Positions 45,072-53,619 of a stretch of DNA of 64,000 bases are shown here, one piece after another. The notes below the pieces were generated by a model. That model ran no database searches. It saw only the letters and a program-made list of their open reading frames with translations, and was not told where the DNA came from. The stretch is from Maricaulis salignorans (lineage in GTDB: Bacteria; Pseudomonadota; Alphaproteobacteria; Caulobacterales; Maricaulaceae): NCBI RefSeq assembly GCF_900103475.1, contig NZ_FNHG01000004.1, forward strand, positions 62,001 to 126,000, written 5' to 3'. The position numbers and the translations under genes were made by a program. Every line of letters starts with the position of its first letter. The first letter of the stretch is position 1.

Positions 45072-45620
45072 ATGGCGGTAGACCTCAGCCGGTTGAAAGT
45101 CCTCATCGTTGACGACAACGGCTACATGCTGACGATCATGCGGACACTGCTGCACGGCTTCGGCATCAAGTCGATTTACGAATCCCGCGACCCGGCCGAT
45201 GCGTTCGACATGGTGCGTTCGGACGCCATCGACATCATCATAACCGATTATCAGATGGACATTCTGGACGGGCTCGATTTTGTGCGCCTGGTACGCACCG
45301 GCGATGACAGCCCCAATCCGATGGTTCCGATCGTCATGTTGAGCGCCTATTCCGAGCGCAGCCGCGTGAAGTCGGCCCGCGACGCAGGGGTGACAGAATT
45401 CTGCTGCAAGCCGGTCACCGCGCGCGACATGTTTGCCAAACTGACTTCCGTCATCAATGCGCCGCGCCCGTTCATCCGCAACAAGACCTATTTCGGACCC
45501 GACCGCCGGCGCGCTACCTCCGAACAGCACACTTATAACGGTCCAGACCGGCGTGCTGGCGCGAAGGCCGAGGCGGCGAAGGAAGGCGAGGGCTGCGAGG
45601 ACGGCATCGACGCAGCGTGA
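45072..45620 (+). CDS. CheY-like response regulator with arginine-rich tail
   Basis: A 182-residue single receiver protein. The phosphorylation pocket is complete: Asp14/Asp15, phospho-acceptor Asp59 (ITDYQMD), Ser91 and Lys113. After the receiver (about 128) a basic tail contains two copies of a Y-x-GPDRR element (residues 140-146 and 155-161; the first continues RR), then a Lys/Glu/Ala-rich end. No output domain is present. Arginine-rich tails on CheY-like proteins bind c-di-GMP in Caulobacter Cle proteins; whether this tail does so is inferred. It lies between the EAL gene and pleC. Confidence 0.9.
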   Translation: MAVDLSRLKVLIVDDNGYMLTIMRTLLHGFGIKSIYESRDPADAFDMVRSDAIDIIITDYQMDILDGLDFVRLVRTGDDSPNPMVPIVMLSAYSERSRVKSARDAGVTEFCCKPVTARDMFAKLTSVINAPRPFIRNKTYFGPDRRRATSEQHTYNGPDRRAGAKAEAAKEGEGCEDGIDAA

Positions 45621-45681
45621 CGGCGAGAATCACGAGGATCGGCAGTCGACAGAGCCTGCAAACGCAACGTAGTTTGGCGTC

Positions 45682-48333
45682 ATGATTCAGGACGCCACCC
45701 GCCCCGACAGCTCCCGCACGGACACCGCAGCATCGCGGACGCCGGCCCGGGCACAGGCTGCGCGCGCGCCCAAGCCCCGCCGCAATGGCGGCGCGGGATG
45801 GATCATCATCGCCATGGTGCTGTTTTCACTCGCCTATGGCGGCATACTTCTGGTCAAGATACAGCAGGAACGCGAAGCGCTCGTGAGCGAAGCGGAGCGG
45901 TCGCAGGCCAATGCTGCCGGCTATCTGGCCGAACGCGTGACCGGGCGGTTGGCCGAGGCGCGGTACGCCCTGTCGTTCGCCAGCACCGATCTGCGCAATA
46001 CCTCCATGCAGGACATCGAGACTGTTGCCCGGGCCCGATTGGCCACACTGGCGGAATCCGAGCTGATTGCGGAACTCGCGCTTCTGCTGCCTGACGGCCG
46101 CGTGCTCGCCTCGGGCGAAGCCGATAACGGTTTGCGCGAGATTGCCGGCACCGCCCTCGACACCCCATCCGGTTTCACGACCGAAATCACTGCCGCAGGC
46201 GAAGCCTTTCTGGTTCTCGCTGTTCCAGCCCAACTCAGCGACGGAACGGTGGGTGCCTATGTCGCACGCCTGCCGGCGCTCACCATCCTGCCCGACTGGG
46301 GCGAGGAGCGCGTTGTCGCCCTCGCCGACGGCGCCGGCGGCATGCTCGCGATCCGGCCCCGCATCACCGGTGCCCGCCCCGGCACGCCGCTCGCCGAGCG
46401 CTTTGGTCTGACGCACGCCTATATCAACCAGCTCGCCGCCGGTGGCGGTGGCGCCAGCTCACAGGCGCATTTCGGTGAAGAACAGGTGACCTTTGCCGTC
46501 GCGCCGATCAGCGGCACGGATCTGCACGTCTATGCACTCGGCGCGATGCGCATCAATCAGAATGCCTGGTATCGCACGCTGTTTTTCTACGGGCTGATGT
46601 TCATCGCCCCGATTTTTGTGGCGCTGGGACTGAGTGCGCTGGTCTTCATGCAGATGGGCCGCTTGCGTTCGACCCGTCAGCAGCTTGCCGACAATGAACA
46701 ACGCTTCCGTTTCGCCATCGAAGGTGCCCGCTGCGGCGTCTGGGACTGGAATCCCGAAGCTGACACTGTCTTCGTTACGGACTCCCTGGCGCGCATTCTC
46801 GGGCTCGGCGATGCGATGCAGTGCAGCGGCACTGAATTCCTCAAACTCTTCAGCCGTCCGGACCGCGACAAGCTGCGCGCCGCCATGCGCGGCGCGCCGA
46901 CAGGCGGCGAAGTCGACCTGGAAGTCCTGGCGGCCTCGGCCCCGGTCTGGCTGCAAATGCGCGGCGGCATCCTCAACGAGGCCGGCGACGCCACCAAGGC
47001 GCGCATTGTCGGTGTCGCAATCGACGTCACCGACCGCAAGGGCGCCCAGGCGCGCGTCGTCGCGGCCGAAACCCGCCTGCGTGCGGCGCTGGAATCAATG
47101 ACGGAATCCTTCGTGTTGTGGGATTCCCGCCAGCGCCTCGTCTTGTGGAACCGCAAATTCCGTGACCTGTTCAATTTCTCCGACGGCCGGCTCAAGCCCG
47201 GCATGTCCTATGGCGCTGTCGAGCAGGCCGCAGCCCTGGCTATCAAGGCCGTCCACGGCGATACCGACGGCACCGAGACCTATGAGATCGAATTGGCTGA
47301 TGGCCGCTGGCTGCACTATTCCGAGCGCGCCACCGCCGATGGCGGTCTGGTCAGCGTCGGCGCCGACATCACCGATCTCAAGCATCACGAAGCGGCGCTG
47401 ACCGAGAATGAGGCACAGCTGCGCAAGACCGTCGACGACGTCAAGCGCAGCCAGGCCCGCATTGCCGATCTGGCCAAGAAATATGAGGAAGAGAAAATCC
47501 GGGCCGAGGAAGCCAACCGCTCCAAGAGCGAATTCCTCGCCAATATGAGCCATGAGCTGCGCACACCGCTCAACGCCATCAACGGTTTCTCGGAAATCAT
47601 GTTGCGCGAAATGTTCGGTCCGATCGGCGACCAGCGCTATGTCGGCTATATGAAGGATATTCTCGGTTCGGGTCAGCACCTGCTCGCCCTGATCAATGAC
47701 ATCCTCGACATGTCCAAGATCGAAGCCGGCAAGATGCAGCTCCAGACCGAGCCGACAGATGCTGCCGACCTGGTCGAGCAATGTGTGCGCATCGTCCGCG
47801 GCCGCGCCGAAGAGAAACAATTACGTCTGCACGCCGATGTTTCGGACCTGCCGGAGATCGAGGTCGACCCGCGCGCCTTCAAACAGGTGATGATCAACCT
47901 GGTGTCCAACGCCGTGAAATTCACACCCGAGGGCGGCCGCGTCACCATTCGCGGCTTCATGTCAGGGCTTGGCGTTGCCTTCCAGGTCTCCGATACGGGC
48001 ATCGGTATCGCTGCCGATGACCTGCCGCGTCTCGGGCGCCCGTTCGAACAGATTGAAAGCCAGCACTCCAAGAGCCATCAGGGCTCCGGTCTTGGCCTGG
48101 CCCTGTCGAAATCCCTGATCGAACTGCATGGCGGCTCACTGTCGATCGACTCCCGGCTTGGCGAGGGCACCACGGTGAGCTTCGTACTGCCGATCACTCA
48201 GAACCAGCCACTCGAATCCGCCCCGGCTGCTGCCAGCCTGGCCGGGATTGAAGCGGCGCCGGCAAGCTTCGATGAAGTTGAGGATGAATTCGTCAGCGAG
48301 CCGGTCAAATCCCGGCTGATCGCCAACGAATAG
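45682..48333 (+). CDS. pleC: PleC-like hybrid-sensing histidine kinase/phosphatase
   Basis: An 883-residue membrane histidine kinase. Order of parts: basic cytoplasmic N-terminus, membrane span (about 40-60), periplasmic sensor (61-298), second span (about 299-324), two PAS domains (about 335-453 and 465-567), coiled linker, dimerisation domain with His624 in NMSHELRTPLNAI, and HATPase with N-box NLVSNAVKF, DTGIGI and GSGLGL. The stretch FSEIMLREMFGPIGDQRY after the H-box is that of the PleC/DivJ/PdhS kinases, and the periplasmic domain plus length fit PleC, which dephosphorylates DivK and controls pole development. The neighbourhood with glnE and degP recalls rhizobial pleC loci (from memory). 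Confidence 0.78.
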   Translation: MIQDATRPDSSRTDTAASRTPARAQAARAPKPRRNGGAGWIIIAMVLFSLAYGGILLVKIQQEREALVSEAERSQANAAGYLAERVTGRLAEARYALSFASTDLRNTSMQDIETVARARLATLAESELIAELALLLPDGRVLASGEADNGLREIAGTALDTPSGFTTEITAAGEAFLVLAVPAQLSDGTVGAYVARLPALTILPDWGEERVVALADGAGGMLAIRPRITGARPGTPLAERFGLTHAYINQLAAGGGGASSQAHFGEEQVTFAVAPISGTDLHVYALGAMRINQNAWYRTLFFYGLMFIAPIFVALGLSALVFMQMGRLRSTRQQLADNEQRFRFAIEGARCGVWDWNPEADTVFVTDSLARILGLGDAMQCSGTEFLKLFSRPDRDKLRAAMRGAPTGGEVDLEVLAASAPVWLQMRGGILNEAGDATKARIVGVAIDVTDRKGAQARVVAAETRLRAALESMTESFVLWDSRQRLVLWNRKFRDLFNFSDGRLKPGMSYGAVEQAAALAIKAVHGDTDGTETYEIELADGRWLHYSERATADGGLVSVGADITDLKHHEAALTENEAQLRKTVDDVKRSQARIADLAKKYEEEKIRAEEANRSKSEFLANMSHELRTPLNAINGFSEIMLREMFGPIGDQRYVGYMKDILGSGQHLLALINDILDMSKIEAGKMQLQTEPTDAADLVEQCVRIVRGRAEEKQLRLHADVSDLPEIEVDPRAFKQVMINLVSNAVKFTPEGGRVTIRGFMSGLGVAFQVSDTGIGIAADDLPRLGRPFEQIESQHSKSHQGSGLGLALSKSLIELHGGSLSIDSRLGEGTTVSFVLPITQNQPLESAPAAASLAGIEAAPASFDEVEDEFVSEPVKSRLIANE

Positions 48334-48342
48334 CCGAGCAGG

Positions 48343-48909
48343 TTATGGCCGGTCCGGTTCCGGGCGGTGCTCCGGTCCGGGACGGCGGCGTTCCCGGCGC
48401 GGCCCGTCACCGCGCGCCCGACGCTCGCGGAAACTGTTGCGGCGTCCGGCTTCAAGCGCTGCGGCGCGGACCTCCGGATCCAGCCCGGCGATAATCTCGA
48501 TCAGGGACGCTTCCATTCCGGCCTCAAAGCCAAGGCGGGTTTCCCGCACACGCTGGAGGGCAGCCTGGGCGGCAACCGGGTCGAAGGGCTCGGCGGCGAG
48601 CACCGCATCGGCTTCACGGCGGGCCTCGAACGCCTGGCGGCCAATGTCGCGCATCGTCTCCATATTCGCGCGCAGGCGCTGACCGGCCAGCTCGCGCTCG
48701 GCTTCCGGCAAGGCGCCAAGGAAACCGCGAACGTCAAAGCCCGACGACATCGCCCCGCCATGGCGCGATGGACCATGCATGCGGTCGCGCTCTGAATGGC
48801 TGCGCCAGGACGGACCGTCCGCGCTGCGATGGGCCAGGAAACCGATCAGGGCCCCGTTCAACAGAACGGAGACCAGAAGGGCGGCGATCCAGGGTGTGGG
48901 CGATCTCAT
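48343..48909 (-). CDS. Periplasmic heavy-metal-sensor-like protein
   Basis: A 188-residue protein with one N-terminal membrane helix (about 7-28) and a periplasmic helical domain (about 55-165) of the ZraP/CnrX/LTxxQ type: RGFLGALPEAERELAGQRLRAN, then arginine-rich helices with AFEARREADAVLAAEPFD. The C-terminus is very rich in Arg, Pro and His (ERRRPGPEHRPEPDRP), a potential metal-binding or disordered tail. Its ATG overlaps the anti-sigma stop by four bases. It probably completes a membrane sensor for the sigma factor; that is inferred from gene order. Confidence 0.75.
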   Translation of the reverse strand: MRSPTPWIAALLVSVLLNGALIGFLAHRSADGPSWRSHSERDRMHGPSRHGGAMSSGFDVRGFLGALPEAERELAGQRLRANMETMRDIGRQAFEARREADAVLAAEPFDPVAAQAALQRVRETRLGFEAGMEASLIEIIAGLDPEVRAAALEAGRRNSFRERRARGDGPRRERRRPGPEHRPEPDRP

Positions 48910-49307
48910 GCGTCTCCTCCCAGCCAATCCGCCCAGTCTTCATCCAGACCGGTGAAAGCATCGGCATAATAGGTCTCGACCTCATCGGCCGGTGTAATCA
49001 GGGCGCCACTGGAAAAGCCGAGCATGACGCCGATCACCAGGGCTGCAGCGGCAGCCACAGGGGCGCGCCAGTTCCAGACCGCGGGCTCCGGCAAGCTGCG
49101 CAGGATGCGGCGTTGCAGCAGCTCGCCCGGCTGGCGCTCGGCCTTGCCGAGCAGAGCGTCGAGTTCGGCTTCAGCCGCCAGCGCCGCCGCCAGTTGGGAC
49201 GGATGGCGCGCCGCAAAAGCCTCAGCCTGCGCGCGTTCGGCCGATGGCCAACGCTGCGGATTGGCGCCGTAGGCGCTCAGGATCTGGCGAAATCGCTCGT
49301 CTGTCAT
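48906..49307 (-). CDS. Putative single-span anti-sigma factor
   Basis: A 133-residue protein with a cytoplasmic N-terminus (MTDERFRQILSAYGANPQRWP, a pattern common next to ECF sigma genes), one membrane helix (about 82-104) and a short acidic periplasmic tail (EVETYYADAFTGLDEDWADW). No zinc-binding HxxxCxxC motif is visible, so it is not a ZAS-type anti-sigma factor. Its ATG overlaps the sigma stop by four bases, and it overlaps the sensor gene downstream. The role is inferred from position and topology. Confidence 0.7.
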   Translation of the reverse strand: MTDERFRQILSAYGANPQRWPSAERAQAEAFAARHPSQLAAALAAEAELDALLGKAERQPGELLQRRILRSLPEPAVWNWRAPVAAAAALVIGVMLGFSSGALITPADEVETYYADAFTGLDEDWADWLGGDA

Positions 49308-49969
49308 GGCTCTGTACCTGTCTGCGATGGCTGCGGGGCCCGATAGCCCGACATCAAGTCTTCGGCTTCCCCGATCAGAATGGATCGAAGATTGCGCCGC
49401 CCCCGCGCGAGCAGGGATTCAAGGGCATCAACACTGACCGACAGGATGTCAGCCGCATCGATATTGCTCAACTCCTGGAAATGCACGAGTTCCATCGCCT
49501 GCCTTTGCCGCTCGGGCAATTGCACCATGGCCTCGGCAATCCGGTTCTCAGTCTCGGCGCGCACCACCCGCCCCTCCTGGTCCAGGCCCGGATCGCGGCG
49601 ATCCGGCAAGGTTTCCGGCAGGGCTTCGCGATGCTTGCGGCGGCGATCATGGCAGAGATTGATCGCGATCCGGCTCATCCAGGTGGAGACCTGGGCACGG
49701 CCGGGCTGCCAGTTTGCGGCCGCTTTCCAGACGCGAATAAACGTCTCCTGGGCCACATCTTCCGCGGCGGCGGCGTCATTGAGCATGCGGGTCGCGAGAC
49801 CGATGATGCGCGGCAATCGCCGATTCATCAATTCGCCGGCGGCAGCGCGGTCGCCATCGGCAATCCGCGCCATCAGCGCTTCATCGGTCTCGCCAGCCGT
49901 CATGTCCGTCGCCATGTTGCGGGCACGGAAGACCGCCGGATCATTGGCGATCCGGGGTTCATTTGCCAT
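49304..49969 (-). CDS. ECF sigma factor (sigma-70 family)
   Basis: A 221-residue extracytoplasmic-function sigma factor. Region 2 is seen in AAEDVAQETFIRVWKAAANWQPG and STWMSRIAINLCHDRRRK; region 4 in LPERQRQAMELVHFQELSNIDAADILSVSVDALESLLARGRRNLR (landmarks only: LPERQRQAMEL and ESLLARGRRNL). The DExVQxTF/VxK core is canonical. Starts at 49969 or internally at 49915 are both possible; the open frame reaches 50026. It precedes the anti-sigma gene with a four-base overlap and follows the EF-hand gene. Confidence 0.88.
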   Translation of the reverse strand: MANEPRIANDPAVFRARNMATDMTAGETDEALMARIADGDRAAAGELMNRRLPRIIGLATRMLNDAAAAEDVAQETFIRVWKAAANWQPGRAQVSTWMSRIAINLCHDRRRKHREALPETLPDRRDPGLDQEGRVVRAETENRIAEAMVQLPERQRQAMELVHFQELSNIDAADILSVSVDALESLLARGRRNLRSILIGEAEDLMSGYRAPQPSQTGTEP

Positions 49970-49997
49970 TCCGTACCCGTCAAACATGGCAAAGGCA

Positions 49998-50633
49998 CTA
50001 GTTACGCCACCAGCGACGGCGATCATGGCGCGCGTCTGCGGCAGCGTCCAGCTCGGCAGGCGTGATCACGCCATCGCTGTCCTGGTCAAGGCGGTCAAAC
50101 CCGGGCCGTTCCATGGCCAGGAATTCGGCACGGGAAATCCGCTGATCATCATCGGTATCGGCCCGGTGCAAGCCCGCATCGCCCCGGCCACCACGACCGC
50201 CACGTCCGCCCCGTTCAGCGCGGTCACCGCGATCTCCGCGTTCGGCATGATCGCCGCGTTCGCCGCGATGCCCCCGGCGCATGGAGCGGCGCTCCTCGCC
50301 TTCGGGCTGGTCGGCGGCCTCCGCGGCACGCGCTTCATGCATGGCCCGCATCCGCTGGCGCACCGGCGACTGATCGGCCGCATCGAGATAGCCATCGCCA
50401 TTGCGATCCTTCCACTCGAACATCTCGGCCTGAAGGGCATCGACTTCAGCGCGGGTGACCGAGCCGTCGCCATTGGCATCGGCCAGGTGCAGCATCATCA
50501 TGCCGCCACCGTGTCCGCCGCCATGCCGGCCCGGACCGTCATGACCGCCACGACCGGGCTGGGCCTGCGCAACGGCACCGGCGACAAGCATGGCCGATCC
50601 GGCCAGCATCATTGTGAGAAATGGTTTTTTCAT
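49998..50633 (-). CDS. Secreted EF-hand protein with Arg/Gly-rich linker
   Basis: A 211-residue secreted protein. A signal peptide (about 1-26, ending AVAQAQ) is followed by a Gly/His-rich segment. Then come four EF-hand loops in two pairs: DANGDGSVTRAE, DRNGDGYLDAAD, DTDDDQRISRAE and DQDSDGVITPAE, each with the expected Asp/Asn ligands and a Glu/Asp at position 12. Between the pairs lies a low-complexity ERGDRGDRAERGGRGGRGG linker. It probably binds calcium in the periplasm or outside. The gene lies 28 bases upstream of the sigma gene and 74 after glnE. Confidence 0.85.
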   Translation of the reverse strand: MKKPFLTMMLAGSAMLVAGAVAQAQPGRGGHDGPGRHGGGHGGGMMMLHLADANGDGSVTRAEVDALQAEMFEWKDRNGDGYLDAADQSPVRQRMRAMHEARAAEAADQPEGEERRSMRRGHRGERGDHAERGDRGDRAERGGRGGRGGRGDAGLHRADTDDDQRISRAEFLAMERPGFDRLDQDSDGVITPAELDAAADARHDRRRWWRN

Positions 50634-50707
50634 CGGGGTAATCCTGTTTGTCAGCGTCCTCGCATGCCCCTTCAACGCAGACCGGCGGCAATTCCGTCGC
50701 GGCTTTC

Positions 50708-53581
50708 TCAGTGCAGTTCCAGATAACGCTCAAACAGGGCCCGCACCTGCAGACACCGGGCGTCGAGCGCTGCCCGCAGACCATCCATATCCTCGACCCT
50801 GGCCATCGCCACGAGGCTGCGGGTAAAGCCTGCGCTGGCACCCGCCGGATCAAATCCCGTCCCGTGCGTCGCGCGCAGTAATTGCGCCATGCCGAGATAG
50901 AGATGAACGGTCTCGGCGAGAAAAGCGGCATCATCCGCCGCAATCACCCCGGAGCGGGCCAGTGCGGCCAGTGCCGCTGCCGTGGAATGATGGATCACCT
51001 GCCCATCAGGCGCCGTAACCAGTTGCAGGGTCTGGACGATAAACTCGATGTCCTGCAACCCGCCGACGCGGCTCTTGATATCCCATTCGGTTTGGGCCGG
51101 CCGGGCGCCCTCGAGCCGCTGGCGCATTTCGCGCGCATCGGCGAGTACTTGCTCGCGCGGCCGCACCCGCGTCAGCGCCGCCTCGATCGCGGCAATCAGA
51201 TCATCATTGACCCCGCCATCACCAGCGATCACGCGCGCCCGGGTCAGCGCCATCAATTCCCAGGTCCAGGCCTCGTCAAAATAATACTGGCCGAAGCGCG
51301 CCAGCCGGACGGCCACGGGCCCCGCCTTGCCCGAGGGCCGCAATTGCATGTCGACCTCATAGAGATCGCCCTCCTCGGTCGGCGCGGACAGGGCACTGAT
51401 CAGGCGCTGGGCGAAGCGCGAGAACCAGGTCTGTGCGGTTTCGTCACCGTCATAGACGATCATCAGGTCGAGATCGGAATCGGCCGACAGTTCGCGCCCG
51501 CCCAGCTTGCCGAGGCCAAGCACGGCATAGCGGCCGGGCATGTCGCCCGAGCGGCGCGCCGTTTCGCGCTCGGCGGCCTGCGCCATGAACTCAACCGCCG
51601 CATCGGCGATCGAGGAATAGGCGGCACCGGCCGTCTGCGCGTCGGCCGTGCCGCGCACGATCTGGGTACCGACCCGGAAGCGCTCTTCGCGCACCAGACG
51701 ACGCGCCGCATTGAGCGCCGCCTCATAGGTGTCGCAGGCCGACAGCATCGCGCCCAGCCGGGTCCGGAAATCATCGGGCGGGTCCTGTACCAGCGGCACG
51801 GAGAAGCGGCTGTCCAGCATCACATCGAGCATGTCGGGCCGGCGCGCGAGATCGGCGGCCATACGCGGGGCAATAGTCAGGATCGAGATCAGATCCGCGG
51901 CCAGACCCGGCTCATTCATCAACAGGGAGAGCGGCTGCACGCCCATCGGCAAATTCTCGAAGAAGGCGGCAAAGCGGACAAAGGCCGCGTCCGGCTCGCC
52001 GGTGGCGGCCATGATGTCGACCAGCCGCGGCGCAATCTGCGCCAGCAGGGTCCGCGCTCGCGGGCTGCGTGCCGCCCTCACCTTGCCACCCGCCCAGCCA
52101 TTGAGCCGTTTCCAGACCTGGTCAGACTGCTGGAAACCGAGCGTGTCCAACGTGGCCAGCGTGTCCGGCGTTGGCTCGACCCCGGTCAGGATCAGGGTCC
52201 CGGCCTGCGAGGAGAGCGAGGCGTCATCCTCAAATTGGTCGGAGAAATGGCCATGGACCCGGCGCAGAAGCGCTTCAACCGCCGCGTCGAACGCGGCGAG
52301 ATCGCCATAGCCGGCCATCGCCGCGACATGGCGTCGATCGGCATCGCGCAGCGGCAGGGTCTGGCTCGGCTCGTCCTGGCGCATCTGGATCCGGTGTTCC
52401 CAGGCACGCAGGCTGCGATAGTCCTCGCTGAGCGATTGCAACGTCGCCGCATCCACCACACCGCGGGCCTCCAGCGCCGCCAGGGCCTTCAACGTCGCCG
52501 AAACGCGGACACTGGCGTCCCGGCCGCCAAACACGAGTTGCGGCACCTGGGCGAAGAATTCGATCTCGCGAATGCCGCCCCGTCCCAGCTTGAGGTCATG
52601 CCCGGCGGGCAGGATCTCGCCGCGCCGACCGACGGTCTGGATCTGGCGGGCCAGACCGCGAATATCCTCGATCGCGGCAAAATCCAGCGCCCGGCGCCAG
52701 ATGAAGGGCTGCATCTGGTCGAGATAGGCCTGAGCCACATCCGCATCACCGGCGCAGTAGCGCGCCTTGATCCAGGCCGCCCGTTCCCAGGTCTGGCCGA
52801 AGGACTCGTAATAATTCAGCGCCGCATCCGTCGACAAGACGACCGGGGTCGAACCCGGGTCGGGACGCAGCCGCAGATCGGTCCGGAAGACATAACCTTC
52901 GGCGGTGACATCCTGAAGCGTGCGCACAATCGCCTGCAGCAATCGCGGCAGACGCTGGCGCGGCTCCTGGTCCGCCGGCATGCGCAGCGCGTCGGCATCG
53001 AACAGCGCGACCAGATCGATATCGGACGAGTAATTGAGCTCGCCCGTGCCCATCTTGCCGAGCGCGAAGACGAAGAGGCCCGGCAGCGGATTGGCCGCGT
53101 CCTCCACCGGCAGGGCCCGCCCCGCAGCTGCGGCGAACCGGACATGGCCCAGCAGGGCGGCCTGCACCGCCGCATCGGCGAACCGGCTCACGGCGGCGGT
53201 GACGTCGGCGACATCCCAGCGCCCGGCCAGATCGGCGAGCGCGACAAGCAGATGCATATCCGCCTTGGCTCGGCGCAGGGCCGTATCGAGGCTGGCGATA
53301 TCAGGGCTTTCCGCCCCCGCAGCGATAACGTCGGCAATGGCCTTGTCCAGCCGGATCGCCGCGTCCTGCTGTGTACAGGCCGCCAGCCCCTCCGGGCGGC
53401 GCTGGGCCAGACGCCCCAGATAGGGGGCAGCAGCAAAGACACTGTCTAGAAATGGTCGCACGGTTGCGGTCGCGGCCTGCACATCGGCCGGCAGGCTCGC
53501 AAATACATGATCGCACTGGCCGGGACTGGAGCCGGGCAAGGGCGCAAGATCGCAATGAAGAAGTGGGAGCGCGTCAGACAT
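50708..53581 (-). CDS. glnE: Glutamine synthetase adenylyltransferase/deadenylase
   Basis: Bifunctional regulator of nitrogen assimilation that adenylylates and deadenylylates glutamine synthetase under PII control. The 957-residue protein has two nucleotidyltransferase domains: ALGKMGTGELNYSSDIDLVALFD near residue 172 (adenylyl-removing half) and GLGKLGGRELSADSDLDLMIVYD near 700 (adenylylating half). Each keeps the G-G/S-x9-D-x-D metal motif, and each is followed by its helical GlnE/GlnD-UT domain (for example GGLQDIEFIVQ). It follows the two-component kinase by 38 bases on the same strand. Confidence 0.95.
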   Translation of the reverse strand: MSDALPLLHCDLAPLPGSSPGQCDHVFASLPADVQAATATVRPFLDSVFAAAPYLGRLAQRRPEGLAACTQQDAAIRLDKAIADVIAAGAESPDIASLDTALRRAKADMHLLVALADLAGRWDVADVTAAVSRFADAAVQAALLGHVRFAAAAGRALPVEDAANPLPGLFVFALGKMGTGELNYSSDIDLVALFDADALRMPADQEPRQRLPRLLQAIVRTLQDVTAEGYVFRTDLRLRPDPGSTPVVLSTDAALNYYESFGQTWERAAWIKARYCAGDADVAQAYLDQMQPFIWRRALDFAAIEDIRGLARQIQTVGRRGEILPAGHDLKLGRGGIREIEFFAQVPQLVFGGRDASVRVSATLKALAALEARGVVDAATLQSLSEDYRSLRAWEHRIQMRQDEPSQTLPLRDADRRHVAAMAGYGDLAAFDAAVEALLRRVHGHFSDQFEDDASLSSQAGTLILTGVEPTPDTLATLDTLGFQQSDQVWKRLNGWAGGKVRAARSPRARTLLAQIAPRLVDIMAATGEPDAAFVRFAAFFENLPMGVQPLSLLMNEPGLAADLISILTIAPRMAADLARRPDMLDVMLDSRFSVPLVQDPPDDFRTRLGAMLSACDTYEAALNAARRLVREERFRVGTQIVRGTADAQTAGAAYSSIADAAVEFMAQAAERETARRSGDMPGRYAVLGLGKLGGRELSADSDLDLMIVYDGDETAQTWFSRFAQRLISALSAPTEEGDLYEVDMQLRPSGKAGPVAVRLARFGQYYFDEAWTWELMALTRARVIAGDGGVNDDLIAAIEAALTRVRPREQVLADAREMRQRLEGARPAQTEWDIKSRVGGLQDIEFIVQTLQLVTAPDGQVIHHSTAAALAALARSGVIAADDAAFLAETVHLYLGMAQLLRATHGTGFDPAGASAGFTRSLVAMARVEDMDGLRAALDARCLQVRALFERYLELH

Positions 53582-53619
53582 CGGCTCAAACTGGCGTGAT
53601 TGCCCGGCCGGGGGAAGCC

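Noticed and set aside
50634-50707. ECF autoregulatory promoter before the EF-hand gene
   Set aside because: A GGAAT and a CGTT element are present, but only 13 bases apart instead of about 16-17.
50882-53449. Open + strand frame of 855 codons opposite glnE
   Set aside because: Shadow of glnE: arginine/glycine-rich translation without domain motifs, while the opposite strand has both GlnE catalytic sites.
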